From Clostridia bacterium (GTDB lineage Bacteria; Bacillota; Clostridia; Oscillospirales; CAG-272), in the NCBI GenBank assembly GCA_017540285.1, contig JAFYBI010000215.1:1-11652 (forward strand): DNA of 11,652 bases, in the 5' to 3' direction. The notes beneath the pieces were generated by a model that saw only the letters and a list, made by a program, of their open reading frames with translations, was not told the DNA's origin and made no database searches. The number at the start of each line of letters is the position of its first letter. Position 1 is the first letter of the stretch. A program made the translations under genes and the position numbers. Positions 5,033 through 11,652 of the stretch are shown here, in pieces.

Positions 5033-7210
5033 ATGCCCATCACCTTCCTCGCAGACAAGAACATCCTCAAGCTCGACACCTCCGCCTCGACCGTGATCCT
5101 GAAGATCTGGGACGAGGGCTACCTGCTTTGCCTCTACTACGGCGCGAAGATCCCGGACGCGTCCTTCGACGGCTACGAATTCCGCGACTGGGCCGCCTCC
5201 TTCTCCCCGCGCAACGAGGTCATCGGCGAGAACGCCTTCTCCCCGGACACCGCGCCGCTCGAGTATTCCGGCTTCGGCACGGGCGACTTCCGCAAGACGG
5301 CCGCCGCGATCCGCAACGCCGACGGCAACGACGCGACCGACTTCCGCTACGTCTCCCATACCGTCACGCCCGGCGCGAAACAGCCCGCGGGCATGCCCGG
5401 CCTCTGGACGGTGAACGAGAGCGACGCCGAGACCCTCGACATCCTCATGCGGGACCGCACGACCGGCGCGGAGCTCACCCTGCACTACGTCGTCTTTGAA
5501 CACCACCCGGCCGTCGTCCGCTATGTCACCCTGAAAAACGCCTCGGAGAGACCGCTTGACATCGAAAAGCTCTATTCCGCCTCCGTCCAGCTCACGACGA
5601 TGGACTTCGACTTCGTCCATCTCTACGGCCGCTGGGGTGCGGAGCGGAACCTGACGCGCTCCCCGCTCGCGCACGGGCATCAGTCCCTCTCCTCGACGCG
5701 CGGCTCCTCCTCGCACTACCACAACCCCTTCGCCGCCCTCGTGCGTCACGGCGCGACGGAGAACACGGGCGAGGTCTACGGCTTCAACCTCGTCTATTCC
5801 GGCTCGTTCGACATCACGGCGGACACGGACTACTACGAGACCGTGCGCGTCAACATGGGCATCAACCCGGACGGCTTCCTCTGGCACCTCGAGCCCGGGG
5901 AGACCTTCGACACGCCCGAAGCGGTCCTCGTCTTCTCCGAGGAGGGCCTCGGCGGCATGTCCCGCGCCTTCCACCGCCTCTATCTCGAGCACCTCATCCG
6001 CGGGAAATACCGCACCGAAAAGCGCCCGCTCCTCATCAACTCCTGGGAAGCCGCGTTCTTCGACTTCGACACCGACAAGCTCGTCTCCTTCGCCGAGCGG
6101 GCCCGTGAGATCGGCATCGACATGCTCGTCATGGACGACGGCTGGTTCGGGCGCCGCAACAACGACACCTGCTCCCTCGGCGACTGGTGGGTCAACGAGG
6201 AGAAGCTCCCGGGCGGCCTCGGCGTCCTCATCGACCGGGTCAACGCCCTCGGGCTGAAATTCGGCATCTGGTACGAGCCCGAGATGATCTCGCCCGACTC
6301 CGACCTCTTCCGCGCGCATCCCGACTGGTGCCTGCACGTCCCGAACCGCCCGAACTCGATCGCCCGCCATCAGTACGTCATCGACATGTCGCGCGAGGAC
6401 GTGCGGGAGAACATCTGGGCGCAGATCAACGCCGTGCTCTCGAAGTACAAGATCGACTACGTGAAATGGGACTTCAACCGCAACCTCTCCGAGGCCGGGT
6501 CCGCGCTTCTTTCCGCGCCGCGCGGCGAGGAGATCTTCCACCGCTTCGTGCTCGGCACCTACGAGATCATGGGACGCCTCACCGAGACCTACCCGGACCT
6601 CCTGCTCGAAAACTGCTCGGGCGGCGGCGGACGCTTCGATCCCGGCATGCTCTATTTCTCCCCGCAGATCTGGGCGTCGGACAACACGGACGCGCTCGAG
6701 CGCATCGCCATCCAGTTCGGCACCTCGCTCTGCTATCCCGCCTCGACCATGGGCGCGCACGTTTCGATGAGCCGCCGCACGGGCTTCGAGACCAAGGGCA
6801 ACGTCGCGATGTGGGGCACCTTCGGCTACGAGCTCGACCCGAACCGCCTGACGGAAAAGGACCTCGCGATCGTGAAGGAACAGGTCGCGGAGTATCACAA
6901 GTACTACGAGCTGATCCACTACGGCGATCTCTACCGCATCATCGACCCGTGGGACGACGCCTACCGCGCCGCGTGGGAATTCGTCTCCCCGGACAAGCGC
7001 GAGGCCCTCTACACCGAGGTCGTCCTCCGCTACCGCCACTGCCCGACGCATTTCGTACGCTTGTGCGGTCTTGATCCCGAGAAGACCTACACGCTCGAGG
7101 GCACCGACCGGAAATACTCCGGCGCGCTCCTGATGAAGGCCGGTCTGAACCTCTCCCGGTATCCCGCCGGGACCGGCGAGAGCTTCAAGCTCCACTTCGT
7201 CGCGGACTGA
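5033..7210 (+). CDS. Alpha-galactosidase, GH36 family, intracellular
   Basis: This retaining enzyme hydrolyses terminal alpha-galactosyl groups, as in melibiose, raffinose-family sugars, galactomannan fragments or Gal-alpha-Ser (EC 3.2.1.22). The 725-residue length is standard for bacterial GH36. An N-terminal beta-sandwich (to about 310) precedes a (beta/alpha)8 barrel with MDDGWFG (367-373), WYEPEM (413-418) and nucleophile Asp480 in YVKWDFNRN. It also has CSGGGGRFD (528-536) and acid/base Asp550 in WASDNTDA. The 70-residue distance between the two Asp residues equals that of Geobacillus AgaA. A short beta-domain follows. No signal peptide is present, so it acts in the cytoplasm. AAAGGAG seven bases upstream supports the start. 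It is the first gene after a promoter and is followed 45 bp later by the GH127 gene. Sense codons TTA, CTA and TCA are absent, in line with GC-rich codon use. Family is certain; natural substrate is inferred. Confidence 0.96.
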   Translation: MPITFLADKNILKLDTSASTVILKIWDEGYLLCLYYGAKIPDASFDGYEFRDWAASFSPRNEVIGENAFSPDTAPLEYSGFGTGDFRKTAAAIRNADGNDATDFRYVSHTVTPGAKQPAGMPGLWTVNESDAETLDILMRDRTTGAELTLHYVVFEHHPAVVRYVTLKNASERPLDIEKLYSASVQLTTMDFDFVHLYGRWGAERNLTRSPLAHGHQSLSSTRGSSSHYHNPFAALVRHGATENTGEVYGFNLVYSGSFDITADTDYYETVRVNMGINPDGFLWHLEPGETFDTPEAVLVFSEEGLGGMSRAFHRLYLEHLIRGKYRTEKRPLLINSWEAAFFDFDTDKLVSFAERAREIGIDMLVMDDGWFGRRNNDTCSLGDWWVNEEKLPGGLGVLIDRVNALGLKFGIWYEPEMISPDSDLFRAHPDWCLHVPNRPNSIARHQYVIDMSREDVRENIWAQINAVLSKYKIDYVKWDFNRNLSEAGSALLSAPRGEEIFHRFVLGTYEIMGRLTETYPDLLLENCSGGGGRFDPGMLYFSPQIWASDNTDALERIAIQFGTSLCYPASTMGAHVSMSRRTGFETKGNVAMWGTFGYELDPNRLTEKDLAIVKEQVAEYHKYYELIHYGDLYRIIDPWDDAYRAAWEFVSPDKREALYTEVVLRYRHCPTHFVRLCGLDPEKTYTLEGTDRKYSGALLMKAGLNLSRYPAGTGESFKLHFVAD

Positions 7211-7255
7211 TCCGATTCCGACATCATAAGTAACCATACGAAAAGGAGACAGACG

Positions 7256-9070
7256 ATGATTACCGATCACAGATACGTGACCCTCACGGGCGGCTACTGG
7301 AAGGAAAAGTACGACCTCAACCGCGACGTGACGATGCAGGCGGTGTACGACCGCTTCGACGAATCCGGGCGGATCGCGGCGTTCCGCTTCGACTGGAAGG
7401 AGGGCATGCCGAACCGTCCGCACATCTTCTGGGATTCCGACGTGGCGAAGTGGATGGAAGGCGCGGCGTACCTTCTGGAAAAGGAACGCATCCCCGCGCT
7501 CGAGGAAAAGGTCGAGGCCCTCGTCGACGAGATCGAAAAGAACCAGGGCGAGGACGGGTATTTCAACATCTACTATACCGTCGTCGAGCCGGAGAAGCGC
7601 TGGACCGACCGCAACTGCCACGAGCTCTACTGCGCCGGGCACCTGATGGAGGCCGCCTGCGCCTACTACAACGCGACGGGGCGGGACCGCTTCCTCCGCT
7701 GCATGGAGAAGTACGCCGATTACATCGCGAAGGTCTTCACGGTTGAGCATTCCGCGAACTTCAACACCCCCGGCCACGAGGAGATCGAGCTCGCGCTCTA
7801 TAAGATGTACAAAACCACCGGCGAGCGGCGGTTCTACGAGCTGATGAAATACTTCCTCGAAACGCGCGGGCAGCCGGACAACCGCGAGGCGCAGATCTTT
7901 GCGGCGCCGCACTACGCGCAGTCCCACGCCCCGATCCGGGAACAGCGCGAGGCGTTCGGCCACTCCGTGCGCGCGATGTATCTCTATTCGGGCATGGCGG
8001 ACTACGCGGCGGAGAGCGGGGACGAAGAGCTCCTCGACGCCTGCCGCGCGCTCTTCGAGGACGTGACGCGGCGCAAGATGTACGTCACCGGCGGCATCGG
8101 CTCCACCAACATCGGCGAGGCGTTCACGATCCCCTACGACCTGCCGAACGCCAAGGCCTACACCGAGACCTGCGCGTCGATCGGGCTGATGTTCTTCGCG
8201 AACCGCCTGTTCCGCGCCGATCCCGAACGCCGGGCGGCCTACGCGGACACGGTGGAGCTCGAGATGTACAACGGCGCGCTCTCCGGCCTCTCCCTCGACG
8301 GCGAGAAGTTCTTTTACGAGAACCCGCTCGAGATCAACCTCACCGAGCGGCACCGCATCACCGCGACGAACGACGGCGAGCACTGGCCGATCACCCAGCG
8401 CGTCCGCATCTTCGGCTGCTCCTGCTGCCCGCCGAACCTCAACCGCCTGCTCCCCGCGATCGGCGACTACTTCTATGCGTACGACGAGGGCGAGCGCGCG
8501 GTCTGGATCAACCAGTTCGGCCCGAGCGTCTTCGAGAAGGACGGCGTGCGCGTCACCCAGACGACGGACTACCCGATGGACGGCACGGTGAAGATCGTCT
8601 CGAACGTCCCGGTCTACGTCCGCATCCCCGGCTGGTGCGCCGCGTTCACCGCCGACCGTCCGCACGCCGACTGCCGCGGCTACGCGAAGTTCGACGCGGG
8701 CGAGATCACCGTCGTCTTCGAGATGAAGCCCATGCTCCTCGCCGCGAATCCGCGCGTGACGCCGAACCTCGGCAAGGCTGTTCTGCGCCGCGGACCGATC
8801 GTCTACTGCGCCGAAGCCGTCGACAACGGCGGGGACGTCCACACGCTCTTCTTCGACCGCACGCAGATCGCCGACGCGGAGGTCTCCCGCGTGCCGGAAT
8901 TCCCGCTGCCCGTCGTCACCGTCGGCGGATTCCGTGCGAAGGACGCGGACGGCGCGCTCTATGCCCCGTACGGGGAACGCTTCGAGCCCGCGAGGATCCG
9001 GCTCATCCCGTCCTGCTGCTTCGCGAACCGCGGGGAATGCGACATGCTCGTCTGGATCCCCGTTCGATAA
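7256..9070 (+). CDS. hypBA1: Beta-L-arabinofuranosidase, GH127 family (DUF1680), intracellular
   Basis: Family members such as Bifidobacterium longum HypBA1 remove beta-L-arabinofuranose from the beta-1,2-linked arabino-oligosaccharides on hydroxyproline of plant extensins (EC 3.2.1.185), using a zinc-bound cysteine nucleophile. The 604-residue protein begins in the alpha/alpha-barrel. It keeps the active-site set: Glu288 (GSTNIGEAF, acid/base), Glu304 and Cys306 (TETCASIG), and Cys390-Cys391 (CSCCPPN, Cys390 nucleophile). Spacings E288-E304-C306 equal those of HypBA1 (E322-E338-C340). Beta-domains follow to the C-terminus. There is no signal peptide. AAAAGGAG lies seven bases upstream of ATG 7256, and the gap of 45 bp to the alpha-galactosidase indicates one operon. 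GH127 also contains other specificities, such as aceric acid release from rhamnogalacturonan II, so the exact sugar is inferred. Family assignment is secure. Confidence 0.93.
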   Translation: MITDHRYVTLTGGYWKEKYDLNRDVTMQAVYDRFDESGRIAAFRFDWKEGMPNRPHIFWDSDVAKWMEGAAYLLEKERIPALEEKVEALVDEIEKNQGEDGYFNIYYTVVEPEKRWTDRNCHELYCAGHLMEAACAYYNATGRDRFLRCMEKYADYIAKVFTVEHSANFNTPGHEEIELALYKMYKTTGERRFYELMKYFLETRGQPDNREAQIFAAPHYAQSHAPIREQREAFGHSVRAMYLYSGMADYAAESGDEELLDACRALFEDVTRRKMYVTGGIGSTNIGEAFTIPYDLPNAKAYTETCASIGLMFFANRLFRADPERRAAYADTVELEMYNGALSGLSLDGEKFFYENPLEINLTERHRITATNDGEHWPITQRVRIFGCSCCPPNLNRLLPAIGDYFYAYDEGERAVWINQFGPSVFEKDGVRVTQTTDYPMDGTVKIVSNVPVYVRIPGWCAAFTADRPHADCRGYAKFDAGEITVVFEMKPMLLAANPRVTPNLGKAVLRRGPIVYCAEAVDNGGDVHTLFFDRTQIADAEVSRVPEFPLPVVTVGGFRAKDADGALYAPYGERFEPARIRLIPSCCFANRGECDMLVWIPVR

Positions 9071-9127
9071 GATACCCGCACAGCGGGGTTGTCGCCAAAG
9101 CATTGGGGTGTGAAGCTGCACTTGATG

Positions 9128-9276
9128 GTGTCATTCCGAGGAAGGGCCCCCGGGCCCTGACGTGGGAATCCGTACTCCTTCATGAACAAACAGCCATTTT
9201 TCATGGCTTCTTCCCTCATACAGGGGATGCGGATTGCCGCGTCGCAGGTCCCGGGACCTGCTCCTCACAATGACAC
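9128..9276. repeat. Dispersed palindromic repeat with 14-bp terminal inverted repeats (MITE-like)
   Basis: The ends are TGTCATTCCGAGGA (9129-9142) and, inverted, TGTCATTGTGAGGA (9275-9262), with 12 of 14 identical. An extra shared G lies outside each. Inside is a second nested inverted pair, GGGAATCCG (9164-9172) with CGGATTGCC (9230-9238), one mismatch. Three compact palindromes are also present: AGGGCCC/GGGCCCT (9143-9158), AGCCAT/ATGGCT (9192-9208) and an 18-bp perfect palindrome at 9244-9261. Repeats beginning TGTCATT-CGAG and ending AATGACA are a widely dispersed intergenic class in bacteria. No coding frame is present. It lies between the sugar operon and ligA. Confidence 0.7.
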
Positions 9277-9337
9277 ATGACAGTCGGTGCGCAGCCATGA
9301 TCCTCGGCACCGTCGCTCGGCTCTTATCCAGAACAAC

Positions 9338-9390
9338 AAAGGGGATGCTGCACTTCTCCGTTTCAGGAGGAAATGCGACAGCCCCTTTTT
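9338..9390 (+). terminator. Intrinsic terminator behind the alpha-galactosidase operon
   Basis: An 18-position imperfect stem pairs 9338-9355 with 9371-9388. The base is AAAGGGG / CCCCTTT, and 14 of the 18 positions are complementary. It is followed by a T run (9386-9390). The loop region can also fold as TTCTCC / GGAGGAA. It lies 268 nt after the GH127 stop, beyond the dispersed repeat, and just before the ligA promoter. Read on the other strand the stem also has an A/T-rich flank, so it may work in both directions. Confidence 0.55.
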
Positions 9391-9412
9391 CCTGTTTTCC
9401 TCCCGCCCCCTC

Positions 9413-9441
9413 TTGCAAATCGCCCGGCGGTGTGTTACAAT
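9413..9441 (+). promoter_or_regulatory. ligA: Sigma-A-type promoter of ligA
   Basis: TTGCAA (9413-9418), a 17-bp spacer and TACAAT (9436-9441, five of six). The start is expected near 9448, giving a leader of about 40 nt. The promoter also rules out the longer in-frame reading of ligA, whose first ATG (9287) lies upstream of the promoter. Confidence 0.8.
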
Positions 9442-9472
9442 AGAATCAATCCATCGAACGCATCAAAGACCC

Positions 9473-9482
9473 GGAAAAGGAA
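9473..9482 (+). promoter_or_regulatory. ligA: Ribosome binding site that fixes the ligA start
   Basis: GGAAAAGGAA ends five bases before ATG 9488. Together with the promoter at 9413-9441 it selects this start; the frame stays open upstream to 9287, but those 67 codons precede the transcription start and show no LigA homology. Confidence 0.7.
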
Positions 9483-9487
9483 CCGCC

Positions 9488-11539
9488 ATGGCTGACAAAA
9501 CAAAGGACCTTCGCCGGCGTGCCGAAGAGCTGCGCCGCATCCTCACCCGCGCGTCGGAGCTTTACTACAATCAGGACGCCCCGGAGATGTCCGACTACGA
9601 ATACGACGCCCTCTTCGAGGAGCTGAAGCAGCTGGAGACCGCGCACCCGGACCTCGACGATCCGAACTCCCCCACCCACCGCGTCGGCGGCGCGCCGTCG
9701 GAGAAATTCGAGAAGATCACCCATCCCGTGAAGATGGGCTCCCTCTCGGACGTCTTCTCCGAGGACGAGATGCGCGCCTTCCTCGACCGCACGACGAAAA
9801 CCCTCCTCGACGCGGGGATCCCGCCGGAGGAGATCCTCTATTCGGTCGAGCCCAAGATCGACGGGCTCTCCGTCTCGCTGACCTACGAAGCCGGACGCCT
9901 CACCCTCGGCGCGACCCGCGGAGACGGCACGGTCGGCGAGAACGTGACGGAGAACATCCGCACCATCGCGGGGATCCCGCACACCCTCCCGGAGCCGCTC
10001 GATCTGACGGTCCGCGGGGAGGTCTACATGCCCCGCTCGGTCTTCGAGCGCATTAACGGGGAAAAGGAAGCCGCGGGCGAACGCCTCTTCGCCAATCCCC
10101 GGAACGCGGCGGCTGGCTCCCTCCGCAGGCTCGATCCGAAGGAAACGGCGGCGGCGCACCTCGACATCTTCGTTTTCAACTATCAGACCGGGGCGCTCTG
10201 GACCGACGGCCGCGAGCCTCTGACCCACGCCGAAACCATCGAGAGGATCGGCGCGCTCGGGTTCCACCGCATCGCCATCCGCGCCCTCACCGCCTCCCCC
10301 GACGAGGTGATCGGCGCGATCCGGCAGATCGGGGAGGAACGCGGCGCGCTCGCCTACGACATCGACGGCGCGGTCGTGAAGATCGATTCCCTCGCCCAGC
10401 GCCGGATCGTCGGCGAGAATCCCTCGACCCCGAAATGGGCCGCGGCGTTCAAGTATCCGCCGGAGCAGAAGCGGACCCGGCTGCTCGAGATCCGCGCGAA
10501 CGTCGGCAGAACGGGCGTCCTCACGCCGCTCGCGATCCTCGAGCCCGTGCGGCTGGCCGGAACGACGGTCTCCCGCGCGACCCTGCACAACATCGACGTC
10601 ATCCGCGAGCGGGACATCCGCCTCGGCGACACGGTCATCGTGCAGAAGGCGGGCGACATCATCCCCGAGATCATCGGCTCGGTCCGGGAGGCGCGCACGG
10701 GGGACGAGATCCCCTACGCCTTCCCCGAAACCTGCCCGTCCTGCGGCGAACGCCTCTTCTGGGACTCCGAGGAGGGGGACAGCGGCGCGCTCCGGTGCCA
10801 GAATCCCGCCTGCCCGGCACAGCTCGAGCGGGGGATCTCCCACTTCGCGAGCCGCGGCGCGATGAACATCGACGGGCTCGGTCCCGCGCTCGTCAGGCTT
10901 CTTATCGACGAGGGCCTGATCGCGGACGCCGCGGACCTCTATACGCTCAAAAAGGAGGACGTCGCCGCGCTGCCCCGGATGGGGGACAAATCCGCGGAAA
11001 ACCTCCTCGCCGCGCTGGAACGCTCGAAGACGGCGGGTCCGGCCCGGCTCCTCTACGCGCTCGGCGTGCGCCACGTCGGAGAGGCGGCGGCGGAAGCGGT
11101 GATCGGGCGGTTCCGCTCCCTCGACGCGCTCTTTGACGCCGATGCCGGATCGCTCGCGGACATCCCGGACATCGGAGAGATCACGGCCAGAACCGTCGTC
11201 GAGTTCTTCGCCCTGCCCGAGACACGGCGGCTCGCCGACAAGCTGCGGGATGCCGGCGTCGTGACCGCGCTCCCCGCCGATGCCGTGCCGGACGGACCCG
11301 TCTCGGAGAAGCTCGCCGGGATGACGTTCGTTCTGACGGGGACCCTGCCCTCCATGACGCGGGACGAGGCCTCCGCCCTCATCAAGCAGAACGGCGGCAA
11401 AACCGCGGGCAGCGTTTCGAAAAAGACGACCTATGTCCTCGCGGGATCGGACGCGGGCTCGAAGCTCACGAAGGCGAACGAGCTCGGCATCCCGGTCCTC
11501 AGCGAAGAAGAATTTCTCGATATGATCAAAGGAGTGTGA
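9488..11539 (+). CDS. ligA: NAD-dependent DNA ligase LigA
   Basis: LigA seals nicks in DNA with NAD+ as the adenylate donor (EC 6.5.1.2) in Okazaki-fragment joining and repair. The 683-residue protein has all domains in order. Domain Ia with YYNQDAPEMSDYEYD (26-40) binds NMN. The adenylation domain has the AMP-accepting Lys123 in EPKIDGLS, then RGDG (144-147) and RGEVYMP (176-182). The OB fold is followed by a four-Cys zinc finger (Cys416, Cys419, Cys437, Cys442). A helix-hairpin-helix domain spans about 455-575, and a C-terminal BRCT domain spans about 605-683. Length is normal for the family and no key residue is missing. The start is set by the promoter and Shine-Dalgarno described separately. 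The next gene begins three bases after the stop, so they form a transcription unit. Assignment is secure. Confidence 0.98.
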   Translation: MADKTKDLRRRAEELRRILTRASELYYNQDAPEMSDYEYDALFEELKQLETAHPDLDDPNSPTHRVGGAPSEKFEKITHPVKMGSLSDVFSEDEMRAFLDRTTKTLLDAGIPPEEILYSVEPKIDGLSVSLTYEAGRLTLGATRGDGTVGENVTENIRTIAGIPHTLPEPLDLTVRGEVYMPRSVFERINGEKEAAGERLFANPRNAAAGSLRRLDPKETAAAHLDIFVFNYQTGALWTDGREPLTHAETIERIGALGFHRIAIRALTASPDEVIGAIRQIGEERGALAYDIDGAVVKIDSLAQRRIVGENPSTPKWAAAFKYPPEQKRTRLLEIRANVGRTGVLTPLAILEPVRLAGTTVSRATLHNIDVIRERDIRLGDTVIVQKAGDIIPEIIGSVREARTGDEIPYAFPETCPSCGERLFWDSEEGDSGALRCQNPACPAQLERGISHFASRGAMNIDGLGPALVRLLIDEGLIADAADLYTLKKEDVAALPRMGDKSAENLLAALERSKTAGPARLLYALGVRHVGEAAAEAVIGRFRSLDALFDADAGSLADIPDIGEITARTVVEFFALPETRRLADKLRDAGVVTALPADAVPDGPVSEKLAGMTFVLTGTLPSMTRDEASALIKQNGGKTAGSVSKKTTYVLAGSDAGSKLTKANELGIPVLSEEEFLDMIKGV

Positions 11540-11542
11540 ACC

Positions 11543-11652
11543 ATGCCGCTTGCTATGCACATCGTCCTCTGGACCCTCGGCGCCGTCGCCGTTCTCCTTT
11601 TCCTCGTCTATCTCATCGGCGGGTATTTCATGTACCGCGTCGCGATCCGGCG
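11543..11652 (+). CDS. N-terminus of a membrane-anchored protein (cut by window edge)
   Basis: I do not recognise this gene. ATG 11543 follows AAAGGAG (11528-11534, inside the end of ligA) by eight bases and lies three bases after the ligA stop, so translation is probably coupled. The 36 visible residues contain a strongly hydrophobic helix, about residues 7-30. It is followed by YRVAIR, a positive tail fitting an N-in membrane anchor or uncleaved signal. An internal ATG at codon 5 is a possible alternative start. The catalytic or binding part lies outside the window, so the function cannot be stated. Confidence 0.65.
   Translation, partial: MPLAMHIVLWTLGAVAVLLFLVYLIGGYFMYRVAIR

Noticed and set aside
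9075..9087. Hairpin CCCGC/GCGGG directly after the GH127 stop as a terminator
   Set aside because: Only five pairs with a 3-nt loop and no T run; the stem at 9338-9390 is the better candidate.
4949..9121. Minus-strand frame of about 1390 codons opposite the GH36 and GH127 genes
   Set aside because: It is codon-aligned with two clear enzymes, has no ribosome binding site or domain, and exists because the sense genes avoid TTA, CTA and TCA.
9287..9487. Longer LigA starting at ATG 9287
   Set aside because: The promoter at 9413-9441 lies inside this extension and the 67 extra residues have no family match; ATG 9488 has a good ribosome binding site.
9446..11560. Minus-strand frame of about 704 codons opposite ligA
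   Set aside because: Same codon-bias effect; the composition is Arg/Val/Glu/Asp-rich and LigA on the plus strand is complete with all motifs.

Overview
The window is GC-rich bacterial DNA with dense, well-spaced genes. It has strong purine-rich ribosome binding sites (AAAGGAG type), sigma-A-like promoters with 17-bp spacers, an RNase Y gene and intracellular glycosidases of Bacillota type. This suggests a high-GC member of the class Clostridia, probably a gut or plant-fibre anaerobe. The sequence alone does not settle the lineage.

Layout, left to right. Positions 1-540 (minus) hold the N-terminal 180 codons of an unnamed protein with a CxxC/CxxC zinc-ribbon-like region and two membrane helices. 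Upstream of it, in the same direction and probably the same transcript, is a GH51 alpha-L-arabinofuranosidase (596-2107, minus) with a clear promoter at 2148-2176. Between that promoter and the end of the next gene lies about 1 kb without a credible gene. It holds a large imperfect mirror-image repeat: two diverged head-to-head copies of a roughly 300-bp element centred near 2645. Each copy carries the same series of local hairpins, and their stems differ between copies in a pair-preserving way. Next is ribonuclease Y (3149-4690, minus) with a structured leader of about 190 nt and a near-consensus promoter. From 4942 transcription runs rightward: a promoter, a GH36 alpha-galactosidase (5033-7210) and a GH127 beta-L-arabinofuranosidase (7256-9070) in one operon. 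A 9071-9487 intergenic region follows, with a 149-bp dispersed palindromic repeat, a terminator and a new promoter. It leads into NAD-dependent DNA ligase LigA (9488-11539) and the first 36 codons of a membrane-anchored protein (from 11543).

How the genes work together. The three glycosidases (GH51, GH36, GH127) lack signal peptides, so they would act in the cytoplasm on imported oligosaccharides carrying alpha-Araf, beta-Araf and alpha-Gal. Those three linkages all occur on plant extensins, which makes a plant cell-wall glycoprotein diet a testable idea. RNase Y (mRNA turnover) and LigA (replication and repair) are housekeeping genes. The sugar genes sit among them without a visible transporter or regulator.

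The most unusual part of the window is the mirror-image repeat at about 2322-2970. It looks like a structured non-coding or mobile element and I cannot assign it to a known family.
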